From JACJWR01 sp964556255 (GTDB taxonomy: Bacteria; Actinomycetota; Actinomycetes; S36-B12; UBA10799): a stretch of DNA of 64,000 nucleotides. Of this stretch, positions 26,025 to 34,441 are shown piece after piece. The first letter of the stretch is position 1. Every line of letters begins with the position of its first letter. The notes beneath the pieces were generated by a model that was given only the letters and a program-made list of their open reading frames with translations, ran no database searches and had not been told where the DNA came from. A program made the position numbers and the translations under genes. The stretch spans positions 1 to 64,000 of the forward strand of contig CAZKVQ010000007.1 in NCBI GenBank assembly GCA_964556255.1. Direction: 5' to 3'.

Positions 26025-26834
26025 ATGAATATGCGTCCGGTAGTCGCCTACGTAGTGCTCGCCTACTGCCTGTCGTGGATCTGGTGGCTCCCGATGGCGG
26101 CCTCCGGAACCGTCGTGGACCCCGGGCAAGGGTGGCCGACACATCTGCCGGGTCTGCTCGGGCCGGCGATTGCCGCGGTGGTCGTCACTGCAGCCACTCA
26201 GGGTCGCAGTGGACTGGCCGACCTGTGGGCGCGGATCGTTCGCTGGCGGGTCGGATGGGTGTACTACCTGATCATCCTTGCAACTGCGGCGATGGCGTTG
26301 ATTCCGCTGCTGACCCCAGCCGACCGGAGTGCCAACGACTTCTTCCTCTACTCCGGGGCGCCGTCGGTAGGGCTGTGGGTGGTGCTGTTCGTCCTGCTGG
26401 TCAACGGATTCGGCGAGGAGATCGGCTGGCGGGGCTTCCTGGCCGACCGACTTCTTAACCGGTTCAGCCCGGCAGTGACGGCGCTGATCGTCTGGGTCGT
26501 GTGGGCGGGCTGGCATGCGCCGTTGTTCCTGGTGGTGGGCAATTTCCGGGAACTGGGCGTCGGGGGCACAATCGGGTGGCTGATCGGAATCGGTTTCGGT
26601 TCGGTGTTCCTGACCTGGCTCTACACGTCCGCCAACAGATCGATCCTCATCGTCGCGCTCTGGCACACGGCCTACAACTTCACGACCGCTACCAAGGCCA
26701 GCGCCGGCGCTGCGGCGGCGGTAGCCAGCACCTTGGTCATCGTGGCGAGTGTGGTGATCCTCCTCCGACGTGCCAGTTGGCGCATGCCTGCGCTGACTGC
26801 CGGCGGATCGGCCGCAACCGAGGTGGGCGCATGA
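26025..26834 (+). CDS. CPBP family intramembrane glutamic protease
   Basis: 269 residues, about eight transmembrane helices. CAAX-prenyl-protease/bacteriocin-processing (CPBP) motifs: NGFGEEIGWRGFL near residue 125 (Glu-Glu-x3-Arg), AGWHAPLFLV near residue 163 and IVALWHTAYNFT near residue 213 (His-x3-Asn). Members process or protect against peptides in membranes, and some act in bacteriocin self-immunity. The nearby NHLM peptide cluster makes an immunity role worth testing, but the gene is separated from it by the channel gene. Overlaps the GrpB gene by four bases. Confidence 0.88.
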   Translation: MNMRPVVAYVVLAYCLSWIWWLPMAASGTVVDPGQGWPTHLPGLLGPAIAAVVVTAATQGRSGLADLWARIVRWRVGWVYYLIILATAAMALIPLLTPADRSANDFFLYSGAPSVGLWVVLFVLLVNGFGEEIGWRGFLADRLLNRFSPAVTALIVWVVWAGWHAPLFLVVGNFRELGVGGTIGWLIGIGFGSVFLTWLYTSANRSILIVALWHTAYNFTTATKASAGAAAAVASTLVIVASVVILLRRASWRMPALTAGGSAATEVGA

Positions 26835-27421
26835 CCCCCGGCGGCCTCATCGCACCTGAGGATTGGCACGACGAGGACATCGTCCTCATCGACTACCGCG
26901 ACACCTGGCCGGAAGAGTTCGAAAGTGAGGCCGAGCGTCTCCAGGAGGCGATAGGTCCCTACGTCACAGGGGGGATCCACCACGTCGGCAGCACGGCGAT
27001 TCCCGGCATGACTGGGAAGCCGATCATCGACATTCTCGTCGGCGTCCGGGACCTGGATTCCTCGCGCGGGTGTCGTGAACTGCTGCGGCCTTTGGACTAT
27101 TGGTATGCGCCGTACCTGCCGGAGGTCATGCACTGGTTCTGCAAGCCGAGCCCGGCGAGTCGAACCCACCACCTACATCTCATCCCGACCGGTTCCCCGC
27201 GGTACCTCGAGGAGATCGCGTTCGTCGACTACTTGCACGCCCATCCCGAGACGGCGCGCGACTACGCGGTCTTGAAGCGGCAGCTGGCCCAACGGTTCCG
27301 TACCGACTGTGAGGCCTATACCGACGGCAAGGGCGAATTCGTCTCCGAGGTGACGCAGCAAGCGCTCGCGGCTCGGGCCGACCGGCTTCGGATCGATCGT
27401 CCGGGCAGTCCTGCCGGCTAG
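26831..27421 (+). CDS. GrpB family protein
   Basis: 196 residues. GrpB/UPF0157 signature: IDYRDTWPEEFESEAERLQ near residue 20, GGIHHVGSTAIPGMTGKPIIDILVGV (seen in two halves: IHHVGSTAIPGM and KPIIDILVGV) and RTHHLHLIPTGSPRYLE. The family resembles nucleotidyltransferases; biochemical role is poorly defined. ATG overlaps the CPBP stop. Confidence 0.9.
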   Translation: MTPGGLIAPEDWHDEDIVLIDYRDTWPEEFESEAERLQEAIGPYVTGGIHHVGSTAIPGMTGKPIIDILVGVRDLDSSRGCRELLRPLDYWYAPYLPEVMHWFCKPSPASRTHHLHLIPTGSPRYLEEIAFVDYLHAHPETARDYAVLKRQLAQRFRTDCEAYTDGKGEFVSEVTQQALAARADRLRIDRPGSPAG

Positions 27422-27428
27422 CCGTCGC

Positions 27429-28199
27429 CTACTCGACGTTCGTCGGCTGGTCGACGATGCGCACGACAACCGAGCCCATGCGCGCGTTGGCTGTGAGTTG
27501 CCCGGTACCGGCCCCAACCGTGGCCGAGGTGGCGTTGCCGGTTGCGGGCGCACCCGTCACGGGGCCGATGATCGACGCCGAGCCGGCCGAACTGTCCACG
27601 GTGATGGAGACGTCGGAGCCGGGCAACACAGCCACTTTGGCCGAACCGAGTTCGGCCCGGATTGTCGATTCCCCGACGAACAGCCAGTCGACCTCGGCAG
27701 CTCCGCTGGAAACCGAGAGTTGCAGCGGTCCCGAGCCTGGCCCCAATTTGGCTGAACCCGCCTCCACCCCAACCGACACGGGCGCTCGGACTCCGGACAG
27801 CTCCAGCGAGCCGGCAACGGTGAGGACATCCAGCGGCAGGAAAGGATTCACTCTGACTGCGAGAGTGGAGCCGGCTCGGCTACTGGCGTCCACCCACTTC
27901 ATGAAGGAGGAGCGGGGGGCCTCGGTAGCGCCTCGGTCGTCATAGAGGTCGGACAGGATCATCAGTTGATCACCCGATCTCTCGATGCGGTGGGGCCCCG
28001 TCGCCTCGGCCGACTCGACCTCCGGGTCCGCCACGATGGTCAACTTCACAGCGCTGCCGCGCACCGCTATCCGTGCGACGGCGGGCCCGGCATCTGCTGT
28101 GTCGCCGGGCGCCTCGCCCGACAGCAGGCGCTGAGCCTCCTCGGGCGTGAGTGAACCGGCTGCTACTTCGTCCAGGATCCTGCGGGTTTCGTCAGTCAC
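27429..28199 (-). CDS. DUF4097-like adhesin-type protein with SHOCT-like N-terminus
   Basis: 256 residues from GTG 28199. The first 25 residues (RRILDEVAAGSLTPEEAQRLL) form the SHOCT-like YvlB N-terminal helix pair. The rest is a repetitive beta-strand protein (VAGSLELSGVRAPVSVGVEAGSAKL, ELGSAKVAVLPGSDVSITVDSS, with small residues alternating), the beta-helix type seen in DUF4097 putative adhesins. Cytoplasmic or membrane-associated roles in envelope stress are known for relatives; nothing specific here. Ends with the gene close to and convergent with GrpB. Confidence 0.7.
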   Translation of the reverse strand: MTDETRRILDEVAAGSLTPEEAQRLLSGEAPGDTADAGPAVARIAVRGSAVKLTIVADPEVESAEATGPHRIERSGDQLMILSDLYDDRGATEAPRSSFMKWVDASSRAGSTLAVRVNPFLPLDVLTVAGSLELSGVRAPVSVGVEAGSAKLGPGSGPLQLSVSSGAAEVDWLFVGESTIRAELGSAKVAVLPGSDVSITVDSSAGSASIIGPVTGAPATGNATSATVGAGTGQLTANARMGSVVVRIVDQPTNVE

Positions 28200-28264
28200 C
28201 CCTCCATGCAACGACGCCTGAGATCGGGAGTCAACTCCGCCAGGGTTCACACGTGAGGTCCGAG

Positions 28265-28963
28265 CTATATCGCGTAGTCCTCTGCTTCCCAGACACCATC
28301 GCGATAAAGAACGCGTTCGCTGGCCGGACTCATGGAGGCTTCCTCGAGCTTCTCGACCCGCCGCAGCAGGGTACGCACCGCATTGGCGACTGGATCTGGT
28401 CCATCTCGGGTGGGAGCATCGGATCGCCGGACCATGATTTGGCCGGGCACCCCGACCACGACCGAGTCGGGCGGGACGGACTTGGCGACGACCGCGTTGG
28501 CACCGATACGGCTGTCGGCGCCGACCTCGATGGGTCCCAACACTTTCGCGCCGGCCCCGACGATCACACGGTCCCCGACTGTGGGATGACGGCGTTCCGT
28601 TCCCAGGCTGCGCCCACCCAGCGTGACGCCGTGGTACAGCGTGACATCTGCGCCCACGGTCGCCGTCTCACCTACGACCACCCCGGCGCCGTGATCGATG
28701 AAGAGTCGGGGGCCCAGGGTGGCAGCGGGGTGGATCTCGACGTTGGTTGCGAAGCGGGCTGCCTGCGAGATCGCCCGTGCCGGGAACTTATTGCCGCGTC
28801 GCCACAACCGGTGGCTGACACGGTGCGCCCATACGGCGTGCACCCCGGGGTAGAGCAGGGCGACCTCGACCCGGTTGCGCGCAGCAGGGTCACGTTCCAG
28901 CACAGCGTCGAGGTCCGCCCGTATCTGCGCCAATCCTGCGGCAAGACGACCCTTGGGCTTCAT
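28265..28963 (-). CDS. cysE: Serine O-acetyltransferase
   Basis: 232 residues. Acetylates serine for cysteine synthesis. N-terminal helical part (QIRADLDAVLERDPAARN) then left-handed beta-helix with hexapeptide repeats: NVEIHPAATLGPRLFIDHGAGVVVGETA (His and Asp of the active site in FIDHGAG), VTLYHGVTLGG and GAKVLGPIEVG. C-terminal tail (VLYRDGVWEAEDYAI) ends in Ile, as needed for docking into the CysK active site. Lies 31 bp downstream of cysK in the same direction. Confidence 0.95.
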   Translation of the reverse strand: MKPKGRLAAGLAQIRADLDAVLERDPAARNRVEVALLYPGVHAVWAHRVSHRLWRRGNKFPARAISQAARFATNVEIHPAATLGPRLFIDHGAGVVVGETATVGADVTLYHGVTLGGRSLGTERRHPTVGDRVIVGAGAKVLGPIEVGADSRIGANAVVAKSVPPDSVVVGVPGQIMVRRSDAPTRDGPDPVANAVRTLLRRVEKLEEASMSPASERVLYRDGVWEAEDYAI

Positions 28964-28993
28964 GACTCAGGTGTCGCTCTCGGGTCGACGTGG

Positions 28994-29926
28994 TCAGTCG
29001 GCGAGGCCGGCGAAGAGTGCGGTGGAGAGGTAGCGCTCGCCGAAGGAGGGGATGATGACGACGATGAGTTTGCCGGTGTTTTCGGGGCGGTTGGCGACTT
29101 GGGCGGCGGCCCAGAGGGCGGCGCCGGAGGAGATCCCGACGAGTAGGCCTTCGTTGTGGGCGGCGTCGCGGGCGGTTTGCAGGGCGTCGTCGTTGTCGAC
29201 TTGGATGATTTCGTCGTAGACGCCGGTGTCCAGGATGTCCGGTACGAATCCGGCGCCGATGCCTTGGATGGGGTGGGGGCCTTTCGCGCCGCCGGAGAGC
29301 ACGGGGGACGCGGCGGGTTCCACGGCGATGATCTGCACGTCGGGTTTGCGTTCTTTGAGGATCTGTCCGACGCCGGTGATGGTGCCGCCGGTACCGACAC
29401 CGGAGATCAGGATGTCGATCTGGCCGTCGGTGTCGTTCCAGATTTCCTCGGCCGTGGTGCGCCGGTGAATCTCGGGGTTGGCCGGGTTCGCGAACTGCTG
29501 CGGCATCACATATTTGGGGTCGCTCTTGGCCAGGTTCTCCGCGGCCGCGATCGCCCCGCCCATCCCTTCCGGGCCCGGGGTCAAGATCAGCTCGGCGCCG
29601 TAGGCGCGCAGCAGCATCCGCCGTTCCAGGCTCATCGTCTCCGGCATCGTCAACACGATCTTGATCCCGCGCGCCGCGCACACCATCGCCAACGCGATAC
29701 CGGTGTTCCCGCTGGTCGGTTCCACAATCACGGTGTCCTCGTTGATCAACCCCGCCTGCTGCGCGGCGTCGATCATCGCCAACCCGATCCGGTCCTTCAC
29801 ACTCGCCGCAGGATTGAAGAACTCCAGCTTGGCAACCACCTGCGCCCCGGACTGCTCACTCACCCCCCGCACCCGCACCAAAGGAGTGTTACCAATCAAC
29901 TCGGTGATGTCATTCGCGATACGCAT
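28994..29926 (-). CDS. cysK: Cysteine synthase A
   Basis: 310 residues from ATG 29926; the longer open frame upstream has no family similarity. PLP enzyme replacing acetate on O-acetylserine with sulfide. PLP Lys in NPAASVKDRIG near residue 43; substrate loop PTSGNTGIAL near residue 71; phosphate-binding GVGTGGTITG near residue 180; SSGAA near residue 268. First gene of a cysK-cysE pair. TACACT seven bases before the ATG suggests a leaderless mRNA. Confidence 0.96.
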   Translation of the reverse strand: MRIANDITELIGNTPLVRVRGVSEQSGAQVVAKLEFFNPAASVKDRIGLAMIDAAQQAGLINEDTVIVEPTSGNTGIALAMVCAARGIKIVLTMPETMSLERRMLLRAYGAELILTPGPEGMGGAIAAAENLAKSDPKYVMPQQFANPANPEIHRRTTAEEIWNDTDGQIDILISGVGTGGTITGVGQILKERKPDVQIIAVEPAASPVLSGGAKGPHPIQGIGAGFVPDILDTGVYDEIIQVDNDDALQTARDAAHNEGLLVGISSGAALWAAAQVANRPENTGKLIVVIIPSFGERYLSTALFAGLAD

Positions 29927-29933
29927 AGCGGAG

Positions 29934-29939
29934 AGTGTA
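29934..29939 (-). promoter_or_regulatory. Putative -10 element of cysK-cysE (leaderless)
   Basis: Minus-strand TACACT, seven bases before the cysK ATG. Confidence 0.45.
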
Positions 29940-30162
29940 CCGGTCGCCCACTTTGACGACTTTGTCGGTAGTTCTACTAGAGATGGCGAGTCAGCGGCCC
30001 GTCCACGTCGAATCCGCCGTCCCGTCTTGACGGTCTGTGCACTGGGGTCCACCCTGAGTGAATTGACGGCTGTCCCCGAGGATCAGGCCCTCGGGATCGA
30101 ACTCGTGGAGCCGGAGCCATGACGAGGGTCAGCGGTTCTGGCCTGGCACTCGGAGGATACCG

Positions 30163-32001
30163 ATGAGCGTTTCCACCTCGACGAAGACGGCGACTGCAGA
30201 TCCGGTCGCGCTCTCCGTTCACGACGACTGCTGCGGTTCGCGGGGGAGGACAACAGCAACGCTATCCGGCTCATTGCTGGAGTCCCCGCCGGTGGCACGA
30301 CACCTTGGCGAGGTGCTGGCCGATCGGCAGGCGCCCGACGTCCGTCGACAGAGTCGTGGACCGCGCGCCGAAGCCGTCGACGGTCGGAAGCAGGAAGGAT
30401 CGGCCGACCTCCTTGTCGTCGGTGCGATCGCCACCGGCAATCCCGCGCAGCCGCTGGTCGACGCCATGGCCGTGCGTGATGGGCGCATCGTCGCCCTAGG
30501 TTCGGCAGCCGATCTGGACGGCCTACGCGATGCCGACACCGAACTTGTCGAGTCGGGCGACGGCGTCGTCATCCCGGGCCTGATCGAACCGCACATGCAC
30601 CTGTGGTCCACCGGGCTGTTCTACGGCTGGGTCGACTGTTCGCACAGCGCCAACGCGCGCTTCGATGACGTCGTCGCTCGGCTCGCCGATGCGGCGGCGA
30701 AAGCCCCGGCCGGTGAGTGGGTCTGCGGCGAACTCTTCGACCCGAGCCTGTTTCCGGGGGAACCGGAGCTCACCGCCACGATCCTGGACGCAATCAGCCC
30801 GGATAACCCCATGGCCGTCACGAACGCGTCGATGCACTACATCTACGTCAACTCGAAGGTGTTCGAGATCGCGGGCATCACCGCCGAGACGCCAGATCCT
30901 CCTGGCGGCACCTTCTACCGTGCCGACGGCAAGCTGACCGGCGTGGTTGGTGAACTCGCGGGCCTCATGGCGATTGCGGCGCACATCCCGCGTAAGTCCC
31001 AGGAGGACTACGCGGCCGCCATGCGAGCCATCATGGAGGTTGCGGCGTCCAGGGGCGTGACCTCGATGCGGGAGGCTCTGACGGGCCAACTCGTTGGCAC
31101 CGGCGAAGTTGCGATGCTCCATGCCATGAACGCCGCCAAGCGGTTCCCCACCCGCATCTCCACGGCTCAGTCCGCCCTGGTCGGCAACGACAAATGGGCC
31201 GAGGCAGGAGTCACTCCGGGAGCGGGCGATGACATGGTGCGGGCAGTGGCATGGAAAGTGCTCGCCGACGGCTCCAATCAGGGTCGATCTGCCTACCTGC
31301 GCGAGAACTATCTCGGGGGAATGGGTGGCACGGGCGAGGTCAATTACACCCTGGCGCAGCTGACGTCCTACATCCGGGAAGGCCACCAGGCTGGCTGGCA
31401 GGTCATGACGCACGCGAACGGGGACGCCGCCATCGATCTCGTTCTCACCGCCTATGAAGGAGCGCTCGCGGACGTCGAGCCCCATGACCTGCGGCACCGG
31501 ATCGAGCATGTCGCGATCGGGCATCCCGAGCACTTCACCAGGATGGCGCGAGTTGGGGTATCGCCCAGCTTCCTGGCCAACCACATCTACTACTGGGGTC
31601 GGGTGCTGCGAGACAACATCATCGGCCCCCATCGGGCGGCCGGGCTGCACCGAATGAACTCGGCTGTGCGGAACGGACTCCGGGTCTCCCTGCACAGCGA
31701 CTACAACGTGAGCCCGATGCACCCGCTGTTGCTGGCGCGGACGGCGGTACTCCGGCAGACCCAGGAGGACGGCGACGTGCTCGGACCAGACGAACGGGTT
31801 GATCCGATGACCGCCCTCCGGGCGATCACGTCCGACGCGGCCTGGCAGATCCACGCCGACGACCGCGGGTCCCTTGAGGTCGGCAAGTTGGCCGACTTCG
31901 CGTTGGCGTCCGCCAATCCTTGGCTGACCGATCCGGAGGCGTGGCCGGATATCACCATCGAAAAGACCTGGTTGGGCGGGGAAGTGGCGTGGCAGGGCTA
32001 A
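30163..32001 (+). CDS. Amidohydrolase family protein (YtcJ-like, Amidohydro_3)
   Basis: 612 residues; GGAGGAT ribosome site six bases before the ATG. Metal motif IEPHMHLW near residue 145, THANGDAAIDL near residue 417, RHRIEHVAIG near residue 448, and the metal Asp in SLHSDYNVSP near residue 505. YtcJ-like enzymes hydrolyse amides or cyclic ureas; substrate unknown. The first 80 residues form a polar extension with no recognised domain, unusual for the family, although the ribosome site favours this start. The downstream MFS gene begins inside its 3' end, suggesting import and hydrolysis of one compound. Confidence 0.88.
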   Translation: MSVSTSTKTATADPVALSVHDDCCGSRGRTTATLSGSLLESPPVARHLGEVLADRQAPDVRRQSRGPRAEAVDGRKQEGSADLLVVGAIATGNPAQPLVDAMAVRDGRIVALGSAADLDGLRDADTELVESGDGVVIPGLIEPHMHLWSTGLFYGWVDCSHSANARFDDVVARLADAAAKAPAGEWVCGELFDPSLFPGEPELTATILDAISPDNPMAVTNASMHYIYVNSKVFEIAGITAETPDPPGGTFYRADGKLTGVVGELAGLMAIAAHIPRKSQEDYAAAMRAIMEVAASRGVTSMREALTGQLVGTGEVAMLHAMNAAKRFPTRISTAQSALVGNDKWAEAGVTPGAGDDMVRAVAWKVLADGSNQGRSAYLRENYLGGMGGTGEVNYTLAQLTSYIREGHQAGWQVMTHANGDAAIDLVLTAYEGALADVEPHDLRHRIEHVAIGHPEHFTRMARVGVSPSFLANHIYYWGRVLRDNIIGPHRAAGLHRMNSAVRNGLRVSLHSDYNVSPMHPLLLARTAVLRQTQEDGDVLGPDERVDPMTALRAITSDAAWQIHADDRGSLEVGKLADFALASANPWLTDPEAWPDITIEKTWLGGEVAWQG

Positions 32002-33572
32002 CTGCCACACCGACCGGCGGCCCGAAGGCGGTGCGGGCGTCGTCTGCCGGGATCGTGTTCGTCGGGCTCTTGTCCGGAATCCAGTCCTCCGATCCCAATA
32101 TCGCGGCCACCGCGCTGGTCAGCGCCAGCCGCGGGCTGAAGATGACCAGTGGGCAGACCTCGATCGCGGCCAGCATCTTCACGATGATGATGGCCGCCAC
32201 GGTGATCTCCACCGGCCTGCTCGCCGACCGGATCGGGCGTCGGAAGGTGCTCATGTCCGCGCTGGTCGTCGCCGCATTCGGGGATGTGCTGGTGGCGCTT
32301 TCCCCCCACTTCCTGACCTACGCGGTTGGGCGCGGGTTGGCAGGGATCGGACTGGGCGCCGTCTACGGAGCGTCCTTCGCGTACGTCAATGCGCTGGCGA
32401 AACAAGGCCGGCTGGCCGCTGCGCTGGGCTTGTTCACGGCGGCGGGGGCCCTGGCAATGGTGGGGATGAGTTTCGTCGGTGGTGCTCTTGCAGCGCAGAA
32501 CTGGCGGTTCGCGTTCCTGCTGGTCCCGGTTGTCTCACTCATCGGGTTGGCACTCGTGCCGAGGATCCTGCCGATGGAGCGGCCCCTCGGCCAGGGCAAG
32601 CCGGACATCCTGGGTCAGCTGCTTCTGGGTCTGGGCGTGATCGGGGTTCTGTACGGGATCAGCCACGCCGCCGACGGACTCACGAAACCGCTGACGTTGA
32701 TCCCGCTCGGGATCGGAATCGTTCTCCTCATCGGGTTCTTCCTGTCCCAGCACGTCCGGGGCCACGCCTTCTACCCGGTGGCGATCTTCCGGAATCCCAT
32801 ATTCATCGGAGCTCTGTGCGCCGGCTTCGTGTACAACTTCGGTCAGGCCGCTTCGTTCCTGCAACTGGCCAACATCTGGCAGTACATCGGGGAGTTCGGG
32901 GCGTTCCAGGTCACCCTCGCCCAGCTGCCCTATCTGGCCACTGGAATCCTGGCCGCGCTGCTCGTAGGGCGCTGGATGTCCAATGGGCTTCCGACGAGCT
33001 CCACGGTGCTGCTGGGGGCGGTACTGACAGCGATCGGTTTCGTGTCCTTGCTGCTTGTGCATCGTGGGGGATCGTTCCTGACCTTCGTTCCAGCCCTCAT
33101 CTTGATCGGGGGCGGCACGGTCATAGCCTCGTTGCCGTTCGGCAGCCTGATCATCTCGACCGCGCCATCGGCGTACTACGGTCCGGTGACCTCGTCGCGC
33201 ACGACGATCGGGCAGTTCGCCTACGCACTGGGCATTGCCGCCGCGACCGTGAGCATCGACAAGCTCACCTTGGGCGGCACCGTGAATAGACTCCGGGAAG
33301 CTGGGGTGCCGCCGAGTCAGGTGGGCACCGGACTGGACGCGGTGACGGGCTACGGCTCGACCGGGGAATCCCCGACGACCGATCTCGGCCGACAGGCCCT
33401 GTCCGCTGCCAACAACTCGTACCACGTCGCTTTCCACATCACGATGGTGGCCGCCGGGGTGCTGTGCCTACTCGTCGGGCTCATCGGATTCTGGCTCCTG
33501 CGCAGAGTCGGCGTTCCTGGGCAGCCTGCCGTGTCCGAGGCGGGCCAACCGGTCCCTATAGTCGAACCGTGA
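31989..33572 (+). CDS. MFS transporter
   Basis: 527 residues from GTG 31989, overlapping the amidohydrolase stop by 13 bp, with a GGGGA site upstream. About 13-14 hydrophobic helices; the loop 2-3 signature GLLADRIGRRKVLMSAL is intact and RGLAGIGLGAVYGASFAYV is the usual helix 4-5 region. Looks like the 14-helix drug:H+ antiporter-type group. Co-transcribed with the amidohydrolase, so substrate import or product export of that pathway is plausible. Confidence 0.85.
   Translation: MAGLTATPTGGPKAVRASSAGIVFVGLLSGIQSSDPNIAATALVSASRGLKMTSGQTSIAASIFTMMMAATVISTGLLADRIGRRKVLMSALVVAAFGDVLVALSPHFLTYAVGRGLAGIGLGAVYGASFAYVNALAKQGRLAAALGLFTAAGALAMVGMSFVGGALAAQNWRFAFLLVPVVSLIGLALVPRILPMERPLGQGKPDILGQLLLGLGVIGVLYGISHAADGLTKPLTLIPLGIGIVLLIGFFLSQHVRGHAFYPVAIFRNPIFIGALCAGFVYNFGQAASFLQLANIWQYIGEFGAFQVTLAQLPYLATGILAALLVGRWMSNGLPTSSTVLLGAVLTAIGFVSLLLVHRGGSFLTFVPALILIGGGTVIASLPFGSLIISTAPSAYYGPVTSSRTTIGQFAYALGIAAATVSIDKLTLGGTVNRLREAGVPPSQVGTGLDAVTGYGSTGESPTTDLGRQALSAANNSYHVAFHITMVAAGVLCLLVGLIGFWLLRRVGVPGQPAVSEAGQPVPIVEP
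33557..33562 (+). promoter_or_regulatory. Putative -10 element of the MoxR-VWA pair
   Basis: TATAGT, six bases before the GTG start of the MoxR gene, inside the 3' end of the MFS gene. Could give an internal leaderless transcript for the ATPase-VWA pair. Confidence 0.5.
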
Positions 33573-34435
33573 GTACATCAGCGGACGGATCGAACCAGCT
33601 TCAGGGCTTCGCCGGCACCAGTTCGTACCTGACGAATCCAGCACTCGAAGCGGCGGTGGCTTGCGCGCTCGTCCTGCAGAAGCCCCTGCTCGTGAGAGGA
33701 GAGCCCGGAACGGGTAAGACCCTGCTCGCGGAGGCGATCGCGGAGGCTGAGGGTCTCGAGCTGATCACCTGGAACGTCAAGAGCACCACTCGGGCACAGG
33801 ACGGGCTGTACCACTACGACACCGTGCAGCGGCTCTACGACAGTCGGTTCGGCGACAACGACGTCCGCAACATCAGGGACTACATCCATATGGGTCCGCT
33901 GGGTCGCGCGTTCCAGTCGGAGCAGCGGGTGGTGCTGCTCATCGACGAAATCGACAAGGCCGATATCGAGTTCCCGAATGACCTTCTGCACGAACTCGAC
34001 CGGATGAGGTTCACGGTGGCTGAGACGGGTGACGAGATCGTCGCGAACCAGCGGCCGATCGTTGTCATCACCAGCAACGCGGAGAAGGAGCTTCCCGACG
34101 CCTTCCTGCGCCGCTGCGTGTTCCACTTCATCGACTTCCCGGATCGGGAGTTGATGGCGGAGATCGTGGAGGTTCATCATCCCGACCTCGACGACCAGTT
34201 GGCACAGCAGTCCCTTGACGCCTTCTACGCGGTTCGCGGAATGGAGAGGCTCCGTAAGCGCCCCAGCACCAGTGAGCTTGTCGACTGGATCGCGGTACTG
34301 CGCGCCCGCGGGGTGACCACCGTCGATGTCTCCGCCAGTACGCCCTTTCTCGGAACCCTGCTGAAGAAGGAGCAGGATCTCGAGGCGTTCGCCGACCAGG
34401 TCAGCGGGCGGTCGCGGCCGAGGTTCGGACGGTAG
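33569..34435 (+). CDS. MoxR-family AAA+ ATPase (CoxD-like)
   Basis: 288 residues from GTG 33569 (overlaps the MFS stop). Walker A RGEPGTGKTLLAEAIAE near residue 44; Walker B VVLLIDEIDKADIEFPNDLLHELDR split as LLIDEIDKAD near residue 125; sensor 1 VVITSNAEKELPDAFLRRC near residue 163 (Asn and Arg). The family acts as a chaperone for metal or cofactor insertion with a VWA partner. The next gene is that partner. CO dehydrogenase genes, the usual clients of CoxD/CoxE, are not in the window. Confidence 0.9.
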   Translation: MSTSADGSNQLQGFAGTSSYLTNPALEAAVACALVLQKPLLVRGEPGTGKTLLAEAIAEAEGLELITWNVKSTTRAQDGLYHYDTVQRLYDSRFGDNDVRNIRDYIHMGPLGRAFQSEQRVVLLIDEIDKADIEFPNDLLHELDRMRFTVAETGDEIVANQRPIVVITSNAEKELPDAFLRRCVFHFIDFPDRELMAEIVEVHHPDLDDQLAQQSLDAFYAVRGMERLRKRPSTSELVDWIAVLRARGVTTVDVSASTPFLGTLLKKEQDLEAFADQVSGRSRPRFGR

Positions 34436-34441
34436 AAACAG

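Noticed and set aside
29927..30052. N-terminal extension of CysK
   Set aside because: The extra 42 residues have no similarity to the family, and a -10-like element lies just before the internal ATG.
30523..32010. 495-residue minus-strand open frame over the amidohydrolase
   Set aside because: Shadow of the plus-strand gene, which has intact metal motifs.
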